Shown here: positions 47,096 to 59,519 of the stretch, piece by piece
Numbering within the stretch: the stretch's first letter is position 1
Layout: each line of letters begins with the position of its first letter
NCBI GenBank assembly: GCA_963971425.1
Contig: OZ020514.1
Location: 17,829,406 to 17,893,405 of the forward strand
DNA: 64,000 nucleotides
Direction: 5' to 3'
Source: Bryoerythrophyllum caledonicum
Taxonomy: Eukaryota > Streptophyta > Bryopsida > Pottiales > Pottiaceae
Made by a program: the position numbers and the translations under genes
Notes under the pieces: model-generated
What the model was told of the DNA's origin: nothing
Databases searched by the model: none
The model's input: only the letters and a program-made list of their open reading frames with translations

Positions 47096-48317
47096 TTGAA
47101 AATTTCGGTTCAGGTCGGCTGATCAGGCCTGATTCAATTGCTGGTCACTGCGCATCTTCAGCAGCCTTTATCTTTCGATTCGGGACTCCGAATCCAAAAC
47201 AATTTCCTCCTAAACTGACCAGCAGCTCATTTCCAACTTGAATAAACCACCAAAACCCTTATTCAAGACTAACACCAACCTCAACCAGCAGTTGCAGCAG
47301 ACACTCCCTGTGAGTTCCAGTTCTTTTTAAAACAGCTCAACTTCCTAGGGTTAACTCCGAATTGAGCGTTTTCAACTTCTAGTCTTATTAATTTTTTGTG
47401 TTCTTGATGATAGACTCCTTAGAATATCCAACCGGACCTTGAAGACTGCCACATACAGGCGGGCAGCGGTGACCCAACAACCACAACAAGCATTCACAAC
47501 TTCCTCATGAGTTCGCACATCATTCAAGTGGAAACGCCATTCACCATACTCCTCAACGGTTCCAACAAGCACCTAACTTACAAGCATTCAACTGGAAGAT
47601 CTAGCAACAACTCGGCCAACTTAAATGATTCAGCCACTCTTAGTTGAGTCTGCCTCAGATTTCATGCACCAGCCAACCAGCAATTACCACTAAGTTTCCA
47701 AAACCCTGACGTCCACAAATTTTTCCCACCGCTTCCGCGCCGATTTAGAGATCCCAAAAATTCAGCCAACACAGAAAACCTATCACGACAGCATGCATGT
47801 GGTAATTCAGGGAAAGTAGCTTTACACAAGGGAAATACTCCCTGGTTCATGAGCTTAAATCGCCTGGTTCGCACAACAACCGACGCTCTGGCGCAGCTCA
47901 CTTCGCATGCACCAACTCTCCGGGCAGTCGCTTCCGTGCCCAACTCCGTCGACCGCCGCGGACTCCATCCACCTTGTACTGCCAGACCGTACTACAGGAC
48001 TCACAAAACCACCAGCGCCCTCCGTCGCTCAACGCTCCCACATGAAGCTAACCACCGACTCCATCCGCAACCACTAGAACAAACGGCCTTCATAAACGCC
48101 AGGCGCACATCGACACAGAACTCATGCGTCGCTTTCCCACTAAACCCGAGTGTTCACAAGGAACTCCGCCGAGACGCGGCACAACCCTACACCTCTTGCT
48201 CAATGCTGAATTCCAACACAGACCAACTCCAAGAGAACTTCCCCCCTTCTCTCTCACCACCAGCTTCCCGCCGATGCTCTCACCTCCAGTAGGATCGACC
48301 CACACACACAAGTCCAA
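47096..48317. other. Higher-GC stretch without an assignable gene
   Basis: ORFs on both strands (for example 47849-48292 plus and 48090-48344 minus) overlap and show no family motif. The open frames reflect base composition. Confidence 0.4.
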
Positions 48318-48596
48318 ACCCCGAGCTGCTCCTCCGGCCACCACAATTTCGGCGCAGACTCCTCCACCGCGCCTACAGTCGTAGAGCTTCGCAATGACAA
48401 CTCTGAAATAGAGGGCTTTTGGACTACGGATGGTAGCAATCGAGAATTCGAAGATGAGAGCGATGAGAGAGCTGATAATTACAACCGTCTAGATTGTGAT
48501 GAGGCACCAGATGATGATGATATCGTCCTTCGAGATGCGGTTATGGGTGGCCTGTCCACCAAAGGAGTGCGCAGATCGGGCCGTTTGAATAATTAA
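48318..48596 (+). pseudogene. C-terminal remnant of an unrecognised protein
   Basis: An open frame ends at TAA 48594-48596. It is acidic near the end (EDESDERADNYN, DEAPDDDDIVLRDAV) and finishes GVRRSGRLNN. The acidic tail with a short basic end resembles the C-termini of some plant hAT-type transposases, but this is only an impression. No start or upstream exons were found. Confidence 0.35.
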
Positions 48597-48807
48597 AGGA
48601 CAAAAAAAGTAGCGACATATATATATGCGAAATCAAGAGAGTTGTGATAATTCATAGAAGAAGCTAGGAGAGAAAAAGGTTTCTTAGATAACTACAAGAT
48701 ATTACTTCGTTTGGAAGTATGAGATTAGAAAGTTGTTGTTTTATCGTGAAACTTTTTAATGTGATAAACATATTTTGCTTCCAGATATTAAGGTCTCTCC
48801 GCTCAAT

Positions 48808-48995
48808 GATGTAGGGGCGGGGACGCCTACATGAGGGGCGGGGACGTCCCCACCCTCCGGACTTAGATGTCCCCGCCCCAGGGAGGCATCCCCGCCCCTG
48901 GGGTGGAGACGTCCTCGCCCCTCATGGAGACGTCCCCGCCCCTCATGGAGACGTCTCCGCCCCTCATAGAGACGTCCCCGCCCTAGTGCCACGGT
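48808..48995. repeat. GC-rich minisatellite with inverted copies
   Basis: Four units of about 21 bp reading CTCATGGAGACGTCCCCGCCC lie at about 48915-48990. Inverted copies (ATGAGGGGCGGGGACGTCC) lie at about 48830-48852. The two orientations could pair into a long hairpin. Confidence 0.8.
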
Positions 48996-49149
48996 GGCGT
49001 GACACGTCCAAATGTGACGTAGCAATCACAGTAAAAATTTCTTACTTGCAAAAAATTATTGGGCGCACTTCGGGCAATCCGTCCGGACCGCCCGCCCGGT
49101 TGTCCCGTCCGATCACCTCAACCCGTCCGTTATGACAACCCTGGACTAA

Positions 49150-49826
49150 TCCAACTCCAGAGGGTGGTACATTTCGAAGTGTTCAAGACACTTCTGCACT
49201 TGCCTTCGACATTAAGACTGGATGGCAGGCTACTCCACAGTCCAAGGCACCTGCTATTCGGATGGTGACTCCTCCTTGGGACCGGACGATTCCTCTCCCA
49301 ACTCTAGATTTTCAGCCTCAAACTACTCCGTTATGGGGAACCACTTATCCTTTCCAGGATGGCTCTAATTCTGGACCCATTCAGGGTCAAGCGGGGATTT
49401 CTTCTAGATCTCCAGACGTCCAAGGTGTTCCACATGGCTACTATGGAGCATTACGCTCGAGCAGGAGGCTACGGAGGTCCATATCCTTATCCACCTTCGG
49501 GACATTATCAGTTTGGCAGAGTATCTGGATACTATGGTATGGGTTCTGGTACGGGAGGGCATGCACCGCTGTATCAGCAGTATTATCCGATGGCTCTTCC
49601 AGTCACTTCCCCTGGGCTAGTCCAAAGGCCTATTCCACCTCCAAGGGTGGAATTGACGAAGACACTCGACCCGAAGACAGTTTCAAGACCCGCATCGATC
49701 AAGCAGAAGGCGACGGTATCTGGTTCTGGACATGATTTGCAAGCAGTGACCAGTTCGGAGCCTGGAGTCGGTTTCACAAGCACTGAAGATCTTCCCAGCA
49801 AGGTAGTTCTTCCTTCAAGTGGCTAG
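49150..49826 (+). pseudogene. Pro/Gly/Tyr-rich coding remnant, one frameshift
   Basis: Two overlapping frames (49262-49450 in one, then to TAG near 49824 in the next) read as one broken protein. It has repeated PP, GYYG and YGGPYPYPPSG-like low-complexity sequence. A purine-rich GGGGGATAATG stretch lies about 130 bp downstream, like the end of a retrotransposon coding region, so it may be a Gag-type remnant. Not certain. Confidence 0.35.
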
Positions 49827-49954
49827 AGATGTCCAGTAGAGTTTTAAAGGTGACTTTGTACTCTGGATGTTAGTACCAGTTTTTTGTGTCTAGAGTTATG
49901 TTTCTCTGCAGCACCACGTGAACATCTGAGGGCAGATGTTGTTCAACAGGGGGA

Positions 49955-50450
49955 TAATGTTAACCGGAGATTTAGGCTTATTATAAGGTCCGGTAGTAAT
50001 TTTTTGAAGTTACTAAGTAGTTATGGTTAAAACGTAAACCAGTGGATGAAACTGTCCTGAATAACAGTGGATGAACTGTCTGTAATTTGGATGAAATTGT
50101 CCTGACATGGATGTCATCCATCCGGACATCTTTCATCCATTAGGGCAGATTAGGGTTTGGAGGGGATAGAGAGTCGCCCTCTTCGGCTTGGAGGCTCATT
50201 CTCTTTTCCTCTCTTCTCTTCGTGTGTGTGTGTGGAGCTCGGAGTGTGTTAGAGTTAGAATGTAGAAGTGTGGTTGGAGAGTTAGGATCTGAAGCTAATG
50301 TGCGGATCTGTAGTTGTAGTGAGTATGGAAGAGGTTTGTGAAGGTTTGAGGAAGTAAAGCATGAATTGGATACTACTTGTGTGTTTGTGTTAGTATTATG
50401 AATGTGTACGTAGATCTGGTGGTTAGAAGAGGACTTGTGGTGCAACTTGG
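49955..50450. other. Possible retrotransposon LTR or leader remnant
   Basis: It begins TGTTAACC right after a polypurine-like stretch, has a TTATTATAAGG box, and contains three copies of a GGATGAAACTGTCCTG-like phrase (50042-50110) and a TG microsatellite. No second LTR copy was found in the window. Confidence 0.25.
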
Positions 50451-50943
50451 TTGTGGGTATCGTAGATCTAGCCTAAATACACTAGATCTGGTATAGATCT
50501 AGCTTGATCTACTGAACCCTCATTAAATCTAGCATGTTAGAGTTAAAATCGAGTCCGGTTCTGTTGTGGATATGGTCTGATTTGCTATAATTGAGTGCGG
50601 AAACTTCAGATCTGTGCGTTAAACGTAAGAAAAACCACAGAAACGAAGTCCCAACTAACCCTGAATTCAGATCTAGATTCAAATCTAGGTTGAATCGGAG
50701 GTTTTTGATTTAGTACAAGTGACATCCTTGACTTGTGTCTTATGGTTTGGAACTACAGTTTGAATGAGCGTAGAGAAGATGTTTCACTTAATCTTTGGGT
50801 GAAATCCCTTTTTAACAACCTGCCTCTCCACAAGCCCAACAATGCCCAACATTTTCAGGTTGTGCCTTCGCCAAACTACTCGTTGCAGTGGCAAGCTTCT
50901 TGGGCTAAGGAGCGTCAATTGGCGCCCTGACCAAATCCATGGC

Positions 50944-51246
50944 CTAGTTCACGCCCAATGACCTATCAAGCGCCTCCATATCAGCGAACGCCTGCGCCAA
51001 AGTAGCATTCCCATGATACTGAAAAATAAGATGCGGACTAATCAACTCAACCATCCGCATCTTCAGCTTTGAAATGAAGATCTTCACCTGTTGGCGCTCC
51101 GTGAACACATCACCGGCCTCCGCTAACAACTGCGCCAACCGGATATACACAGTCCGTGGGATATCCTCCTTCTCTTTGCAAAAATCTTGGATGCGTTGCA
51201 TTTGATTACGCCTAAACTTCCCGTACTCCACCTCTAAGAGCGCCAT
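50944..51246 (-). pseudogene. Gag-like helical fragment
   Basis: 100 codons. RIQDFCKEKEDIPRTVYIRL and QLLAEAGDVFTERQQVKIFI resemble the helical core of plant Ty3 Gag proteins (charged helices with Tyr/Leu spacing, then a segment ending FADMEALDRSL). No protease or pol follows on this strand, so it is an isolated remnant. Confidence 0.4.
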
Positions 51247-51269
51247 GAACTACCGCAAAGGATCAAAGG

Positions 51270-51975
51270 CTAGTTATTGTTTACGAGAAATGGAGCCATC
51301 GGAAAACACCGGCAACAAGCTCGCAACACAAAGGAGGTACCGCACATGAATCCATAAATCAAAATTGGATCCTCTCCTCCAACAACATTAAAGCGGTTAA
51401 TGAAATTGACCAAAGCCACTGGCACACACTTGCAGTGGATGGTCACTAGTCGCAAAACCTGCAACAATACAAGGGAATCACCTAAAGGTGACCTTCCCAA
51501 AGTCTAAAACTAAGGAGGTAGCGAGCTAATGCGGTCGCGGTGTTTATAATCAGAAGTCCCTCAATGAAAATCACACATTGGTTGTCAAAAGCACTCAACA
51601 CCAATCCAATACCAAAATTGGATTGACGATGAAACATCTTAAATGTAGGCGCAAATTTTACTCAAAACCAAGTTAACTTGCCCTCGGTACATACCTCCAA
51701 AGTTTAGACACTAATCCTTTTTTTAACAACCAACACCATATTCATAATATTGGGAGACTTCCATGACTTTGAAGATATATGATCTTTGAAATATCAATAT
51801 ATATAGACATTTGTAGGTGCAAATCATTAAGACAATGTACCGAGAATACTCTATTTCATTCCATGGAGGGACCAAATTAGCCGAATGCCCAAAAAATTGG
51901 TACGGGTAAAAGAAGCATATACCATTCATCCAAGTTTTATTTTAAAACTTTATGAAAGAAATTCACACACAACAC
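51270..51975. other. No gene recognised
   Basis: Short ORFs only (to 76 codons) on the minus strand, without motifs. Confidence 0.4.
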
Positions 51976-54386
51976 TCATTTATCCCGGGGCAAAACACAA
52001 TTGTCCTTCACTAATTTAATTGTGTAGGGAGTTCCTCTATAAGCCTCTATACGCGTCTTCAAAAAAGCCCTTTGACGTTGCCTAGTCCATGTAGCGCCAT
52101 TCTCTTGCATTAATGGACCGTCTAGAAGACATTGCAAACCTTGCCTGTGCACCTTTTCAATGTTTGATTTGGGCAGCCAGTGGGGGCGGGTGGAAGCTAA
52201 AGGAGAGCATTTGTTTCCAGCAGTATTTCCTGACAGAATGCGGGGGCGGAGACGTTTCTCTAATGGTTCCTACACAATAGGTGCCAGATACAATGCCAAA
52301 AATACAGTTTAGGTCGAATACTCCTACACGGCACACATGAAAACTATATCATTGAGATCCACCCAACTATAGTTTAGGTCAAATGGAGCTAAAATGATGA
52401 AGAGTACATTCACAGAGCACATTTATGATCTATGCAGCTCAACAACAAACCAAGATTGCCTAGGCAAGAACGACTCAATAGTGCAATAACTAGGAGGTGA
52501 GCATAAAACGCACCGTGAGCAAGGGTGGGTAAGGAGCATCCCTTAAACCGTCATAAAGAATACGCTTTGTAGGAGTATAATTATCAGGATTCAGACGCGG
52601 AGACCCTGAAACTAAACAAGGCCACTCTGGCAAAGGGGATTTGATCCTATCATGAATTGGCTCCTGCGCAATAGGGCTTTCAACAACTCCGTCCTCCATT
52701 GCCATGGTTGAATAATCCATGGTTGACTGCGCAGTTGCTGCAGAGTGCAACAAAACTCCTTTTCTCTAAAGGAAAAAAGCAAACTCCTCTGGGCCCACCA
52801 ATAAATCCACGGACGCCCGACAATCACAGTCTTGTAGAATTTTCAACCAAAGTGACGCTCACATACCTCAAAACAATAGATGAAAATTCCAATCATTCAA
52901 AACAGGATGACATTCCACCATCAGTAGATATCCAATCCGCACAACAAACAAAGTGGTGAAACATCTCGATTTGATTTATCAAAAAATATATATACACAAA
53001 AAATGATCCAACAAATATTACAAAATAGAGCTGCACTCAATCAATACAGTTTAGCTCTATCCAACCTAAAGTGTAAAAGAGATCTAAGCGTTCCCAACGG
53101 CATTAAGAGCGGAGATTCTGAGAGGCTTGGATTGCTTTCCAGATAATCGCAGATTAACCACACGTCTTCTGATTATTATAGAACATCTCCCAACCCAAGG
53201 GATGTTCGGCCCGATGCTGCTCTAGACCACCCGAAAATAGATGAAGTTAAGAGAGATATGGCAGCAATTCCTCCAGCAGTATAGAATCCTCTCTTGCGCC
53301 ATCATGATTGTGCGACCATGATGGAAGTAGAAGAACATTCTCCGGCAAATCGAGCGTGTGCTTAAGCCGGCTATTGTCAATGACAAGCGTATTCTCCGAA
53401 GTATACTCACTATCCAATCTATCAAAGAGATGGTTCGATAATATCTTGAAGAAGATGTCCTTCTAAGTGCCAAATTCCTTCATGTAGATTGTTCTAGTAC
53501 CGACTCTACGCTTGGAAACCCTATCGTAATTCTCTTGACCAAAGATCCTGAGAAGGTACGAAGGACAATGCTGAAAAAGATATTTACATATCTGGGAGGT
53601 TGTAGATGTCATTATCGAACTCCAGATCGTGATGATGGAAAACTTAGACAACTTTGTGAGGAATTCATTACAACCTAGGTGCACTCGGAATAGTTTAGGG
53701 CCTCCTTCGGTTGGCCACAAAGCCGAGTGTATAGACACGTCAGAGTTCATGAATCCCCTGGCCTGCCATGCACGCTCACACGTGCATTGAATCCCATTGA
53801 GGTCCAACACAACATTCAACCAGCCGCCCTCGAAATCTAAGAGGACTCTAGGTATTTCTTCTAGATTACTGGCACGACTTATTGATGCCTCGCAGACCTG
53901 GTTCAAAAATGCCAAGAGAACGAACAATATTACTACAGATTCATTAACAACGACAAGTCAACAATACGTAGAACGAAAGAGGCAAACAAGGGGCGTCATG
54001 GAGAGAGTGGAGTGTGAAAAGTGTTAGAAGAATACCTCAAGAACTTCATCGTCTTGCAGGAATTTGTCTCGGACCTCCATTGAACCCAACAAACCCTGCA
54101 TGTTGCCAAGGGGTTCGAAGTGTCCTTCAACCATATGGGGGCCCTGCTCCAGGACAAGAAGAGGTGGCTCTGAGACAACAGAATCAAGATTCATCTCTTC
54201 AACAAGCACGACCAAAGCTTGGACGACCTCTTCTACGACTAGGACTGCACTTTGGACGACCTCTTCTATGATTGGGTGAGCGATCGCGTCATCACCAAAA
54301 CTTAGATCTTGAAAATTCAGCAATTTCAAACTATCAGCTGATGCACACATAGGACAGTGATATAAGGCAGAGTCGTCAGATGTCAA
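51976..54386 (-). pseudogene. FCP1-like (HAD, DLNG type) phosphatase gene with introns, one in-frame TAG
   Basis: Exons supported by splice sites and phase: 54036-54386 (ATG 54386; CPMC near the start, then an acidic part), 53159-53897, 52514-52765 and 51976-52269 (TGA 51976-51978). An extra exon near 52870-52965 is possible. Exon 2 carries the domain: NVVLDLNGI (the DxDxT box in its plant DLNG form), KLFRVHLGCNEFL, IITIWSSIMTST, then NTLVIDNSRLKH, NVLLLPSWSHNHDG and EELLPYL, in the order known for NLI-interacting/FCP1-like phosphatases. TAG at 53463-53465 interrupts it between KEFGT and KDIFF with no frame change. A TAA at 53247-53249 may be a further break or the real end. The second catalytic Asp is Asn, as in the DLNG subclass, so phosphatase activity is uncertain. 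Confidence 0.65.
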
Positions 54387-54508
54387 GCAGTTGAGCTCAA
54401 GTTGAGCTGAAGTGCTTGCTGAGCATTGTAATATTTATTAAAAAATTGGAGTACAAAATTGGACATTTACAAAATGTTCTACCTCTATACACTCGCAACT
54501 ACATTACA

Positions 54509-57500
54509 CTAACCTGACGATGAGCTAGGGACATTTTCGACAGATACGGACCGAGCGGGCAACTTCGGAGGGGAAGAGGGGCGGTTTGACAATGAAAGAG
54601 GAACAAAAAGCGATTGAGCCTCCATGGAGACGGGGGAGGAACCCGCCGGAGACGGCAATAGTGAACCGCGGAATAGACTCCCAGTTCCTTCTTCCATTGA
54701 GAGGGGAGGCCAGGAGATTGCAGCATTAACAGCGGGTGGTGTTGTGGCGACAGCAGGCGCCTTAGTCGCCATGAATCTCTCCAGCAAGAGCATCATGTCG
54801 GCATGCCTCTGCTCTTCGACCCTCTTCATCTCTTCGTCATGCCTCAGCTGCATGCTCCTCAACTCCTTGTCATGCTTCGCCAGCCGTTGCTCCATCAACG
54901 TACGCTAGGTGGCCTGCTCTTCGAGCTCCTTCTCGAGGGTGATCAACCTATTGTCGTCCCGAGCAATGCATGCCAAAGCCAACGGAGAGCGGCCGCTCTG
55001 GCTGACAACCTTCCTTTCCTTGGCTGCAGGACAAGCTGATGACGCGCCCAAGGTCGGTGCTCAATAGGGCATGTCCAAAATATCCAGCAAATCCAACTCC
55101 AGGAACTCGAGTCGCTGCCGTGAGGTATCAATTGTGTCCCCTGCTTTAGATTGAGTGCCACTCTAAAATTCCGGCGGAGTGGCATCATCGAAGTCGTTTA
55201 GGGGTTTATCGTCCGCATTGGCCGTGCTCGAGCTTGGGCACACACCCATGGGGATTGGGTCCACATCCTCCTCATCAACGAGGTCAGCAGTCGCTTTCCC
55301 CTTCCCCTTGGCAACGACCTAGCCAAACTCCAAGAAGATCTCCATGTTGACGTGATATCCACCGAGGACGAAATCGGACTGGTCTAGCATCAATGCGACC
55401 TCGGCGGCTTTGTCGAAGTCCGCCTCATCGGAGTCATGCGAGATGCAAAATGCCTCCAAATCCAACATCTGCACACGAATGGATTATACAAGTCACACTT
55501 TATGTCGAATTGAGCTAAAGTGAATGTAAAGGCATACAGATACCACGCGACAACTATTGAATACTCAAGGGATACAATGCAATTGATGGCTGCTATACAA
55601 AAGCATACAAGTCTAAGCCGGCACTTTAATTCGACTCGAGCTAAAGTACTACCGTAGGCATAGCAAAAGAAGGTGCTTTGCAACAATCTATGCACGAGTC
55701 ATCAAAGGATCTACAATTTAGCTCGACTCAAGCTAGACTGCAGGTGAACTTACCACGCTTGCAGTAAGTTATTTCGTCCCGTCGAACAACTGGACAACTG
55801 CCTCCTTCCTCTTGCAGAAGAGATCTAGGACCTTGATGAAGAACTCCAACCTCAGCTCGTTCATGTTCATTGTGTACGCCAACTCGTTGACTTGCAAAGC
55901 TTTGTGTGCAACACATGCTCTAGACCTGCATAGGTCACGATTGGAATGTGCATGAGCTCTATCTTGAAGAGGAAGAGGAGGCCAATAGGGTCCAAAGCAT
56001 TGTTGTTCTTTGGAGCGATCTCTCCAAGTGCTCGTTCAACTGCAACACATCGTATGCATGGCACAACGACGGGCCCGCTGCAAACGCCTTCACTTGAAGA
56101 AGGGACTACGCGTCGCCGCAAATGAAGAGCCAAGCTGGAAGGTCGGTGAGGGGAGGGCTGCCTTTTCTATGCGAACATCATCATGAACTCATCGAAGAAC
56201 GGCTTCTCCAACGACGACCTTGCCTTCCCTGAGAAACCAGGAATGTTTCGGAAGTCGATGATCCCGAGATTCCCGTTGCAACCTTGATTGCGCCAGGAAT
56301 CCGAGGGCCACGCCCCAAGCGAATTTGTTTGTGCCTTGTACGAACAAAAGTGGAAGGTCCCCTATGGTGGAACGTAGTACGACTGCACATGGAGGAAAAC
56401 TTATAAGAACTCCTTCGCATACGGAGAGAGATCCTCACATTTGCGGTTACGGTACTTGGTCTGCCTCGTGTCGGCGTTGTACGAATCCGATGGAACCCAA
56501 TCCAAGAGGGCACGCTTTGAAGCCTTACTCACGTTGTAGTCCTTGAACTTCTGCCAACTGGATCGATTGTACGCTTCAGCGCTGTTGAAGAGGCTCAGCT
56601 TCGACTTGATAACTTGAAGTTCCATTTGAGCAACCTCCTTCCACTTGAGCAACCTCCTTCCACTTCCCCAGATCGGCCCAATTCCGGGCGGTGTAGCAAT
56701 CGTCGAGCACAGAAGTCGACTGCTTCACAACCACCTTAGAGTAAAGCAGTTTCCGCAATGGGCCTGATCGATTGAGAATGTGCTTACACATTTTTGCGTG
56801 ATCAGCCTCGGTCATGTTGCCAAGAAATTTAATGAACTCTCGCGATAGCATCCCATCCTTCTCCGAGACCAAAGACTTGGCGTCCTTGAACTTTGCCATC
56901 GGCGTTGATTTTGGAACAATGTTGATGAGGTCACTGTGCAGTGCCAAAGAGATGACCTCCGACTAGAGCTTGAAGGTATCCTCCGACGAGGTGATGATCT
57001 TGACCTCGTTCGTAAGCGAGAGCCCCTTCGCCTTTCCGGCTTTCTTGAGCTCTGTCTGGCTCTTTGCAACGCCAATCATTGCAAAGCGCTCACAAACCGC
57101 GTTATAAAATGGCTACACATAACATAAATAGGGTTGAATAAGTATATCATTAGAGTATAAGAGTATCAAGTCAAGCAGAACCTGATAATTGCAAGTTTGC
57201 TTGAGTCGAGCTAACTTGCAACTTAAGAGTATACAATGTAATCGGTTTGAATCTGTATACAATACTATACAAATACGTTGCATACTTGCACGTCAGCTTG
57301 ACTCGAGCTAAAGTGCCTGAGCTTCGTTTGAAAATATTACCTTGAATTTCTTGTCATTTGCAGACTCCACTGTTGTTCTTCGCCCTGACCTGTGAGACCC
57401 GCAAATGTCCGCGGCGGAGTGCTTTGTCATTGATCTCCTAGCGTGGATCCACACAGCCCGAGCACCAAGGATATTAGTTGCCTACGTCGACTTGAATTGG

Positions 57501-58147
57501 ACCAAGTGATTTACGCGATTATAATACGCAGAAATCTTCTTTTGCATCTCCGAATCCTACGTCCAGACAATGAAACACTGCCAGGTTTGGAAGTGCTTCC
57601 TCATTTGCTCTAGGACGTTGCCGTTTATCATCGCCTTTGATGCTGCAACACTATGATGGCCGTTAATAATAAAGAAGTCAGAGTCGCCGATGTCCTCAAC
57701 CTTCGTTGGCATAACATCAAGTTTGGGCATGACGCAGAGAGTGTGCTTCTACGACTTGTCGAGCATTTTGATGTAATAATGCATCAACTCCTCCATGCCC
57801 CGAGGTTTGAATGCACGGATCGTTCACTTCGTGGGTGCATTTAACAACCTCATGACGTCAAGCTCGACCTGCTTCTCCGAGGAAGAAGCAGCCTTGACAC
57901 TCTGTCCAAAAATTTCTTGGACGTTGGTATAGTCGACTGTCTCTCCATACCCGAGCGCATGAGGGAGCTCCGAGAGTGTAGAGGCCATTGAATTGGCCAA
58001 CTCCTCCTCGGAGACGAGCTTCGTCTTCTTCCAGGAAGAGCTCTCCGGCTTCTTGGCAACACAACGCTTCTTGACGGGGGAAGCAGACAGCGTGTTGCGC
58101 AGGGTGCTTCTGCTTGTTCTTGCGCCTGGTGTTCTAACCAGTACCAA
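54509..58147 (-). pseudogene. Large unrecognised gene with ParB-like motif and C-terminal coiled coil, many in-frame stops
   Basis: Exons: 57341-58147 or further upstream, about 56170-57112, 55754-55925 and 54509-55468; junctions keep phase where checked. The first exon has DFFIINGHHSVAASKAM, like the GHHR box of ParB/Srx folds, and QCFIVW. The second is helical (LINIVPKSTPMAKFKDAKSL, NGNLGIIDFRNIPGF). The last is acidic, then a charged coiled coil (EQRLAKHDKELRSMQLRHDE) and a Ser/Pro tail. One frame is preserved per exon but cut by TAG at 57749, 57557, 57482, 56963, 56362, 56167, 55319, 55163 and 54905, TGA at 57824 and 55061, and TAA at 56401 and 55769. A 19-bp tandem duplication (56626-56663) adds a frameshift. 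It ends 123 bp before the FCP1-like gene. Pseudogene unless stops are read through. Confidence 0.55.
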
Positions 58148-58149
58148 AG

Positions 58150-59215
58150 CTTAGCTTAACTCCCGGCTACTGGTCCCGGCCCCTGAAACTATCAAAATGG
58201 ATAAAGTGCGCCTATCCGCGATTGTCTTTGCCTTTTCTAATGTGTTGGATAATCCAAATAAGTTAGAGAGGTTACCCTTTAGCTCGACTCGAGCTAAAGT
58301 GTACCCTGATACAAAGTTTGTCACTTCATTTTAGCTACGTTTTTACAGTCATTCGAAGAACATCAATAGACTTTATGAATCATCCCCCGTCTACTTCTTG
58401 CGCAACTTTCCAAACCGTGGAAAAGCTTACAAACCGATCCAATCACTCATGAATCTCACGCTTTAGGTTCTCAAGTCGATGGAACGGGACTGATGAAGCT
58501 CATGCACGATTCAGGAAGTTACTCGAGAAGTAGACATGAGTTGAGATACTTGACTGTGATTATAGCACGATTAACATGGCTGTATTTTAGCTGATGCTTC
58601 ATCTTTAGCTTGACTTGAGCTAAAGTGTAACCAAATACATAGTATCATAGTACAATTTTCTAGGATATTCAGTCATCTGAAAAGCATAGATTGACTCCAT
58701 GACCGAGACGAGCATCAATAAACACAATGCTTATACTTGCACCTATTCCCATGCAATCTTATAAACCGAGCAACAACTTATACCCGATCCAAGCACTTAC
58801 AATCCTTTAATAGTATGGTTCTCAAGTGGTTGGATCGGTAAGGAAGTTGTTACACAATTTCTGAAAGTTAAGGTGTGGCGAAATTTGCACTAAGGTATTT
58901 CACTTTTTATACAACAGAAAGTCGACCGAGACGAGTTTCGATAAACACAATGATTATACTTGCACCTATTCCCTTGCAATCTTATAAACCGAGTAGCAAC
59001 TTATTAACCGATCCAAATACTCACAAACCTTTAATAGTATGGTAAGCAAGCTAATGCACAATTTTGAAATTGCAAGAGAAGCAGACGCGAGCAGAAATCT
59101 TTGTAACATCGGTAAGTCTCGATGAACGTTATGAGCATCCATCGGCGAATTTTGCTTTTGAACTGTATAAAGCTCTGTATGCTGTGGTATTTGGGTTCTG
59201 GTTTAGGTGATTTGT
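58150..59215. other. Non-coding spacer with a diverged duplication
   Basis: A phrase including AACACAATG-TTATACTTGCACCTA and AATCTTATAAACCGAG is present near 58715-58800 and again near 58945-59040. No gene. Confidence 0.55.
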
Positions 59216-59519
59216 TTACACTTAAGCTCGACTCAAGCTAAAATGTATTTGCTCAAAATAATTTTGGGATATTCCCTTCAAGAGTTGGGATTTGAAAGTA
59301 GATAATAACGTCGCTTTAGCTCGAGTCGAGCTAAAATGCGACCAAAAACGCACTGAGCCGATACATTTTAGCTCGAGTCGAACTCAAATGTACATGCCTA
59401 GTGCATCTTTGGCCGCACTTTAACTCAACTCGAGCTAAAGTGCAGCCAACAGTGTGCGCTATTGGCCACACTTTAGCTCGGCTCGAGCTAAAGTGTGGTG
59501 ACAGAAATGTTGATTTCGT

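Noticed and set aside
47849-48292. 147-codon plus-strand gene
   Set aside because: It overlaps equally open minus-strand frames, with no motif and no splice support.
1350-57826. Nuclear genetic code with TAG reassigned
   Set aside because: TAG also ends several ORFs, TGA and TAA interrupt as well, and the 2,192-codon gag-pol has no internal stop. Decay explains the data better.
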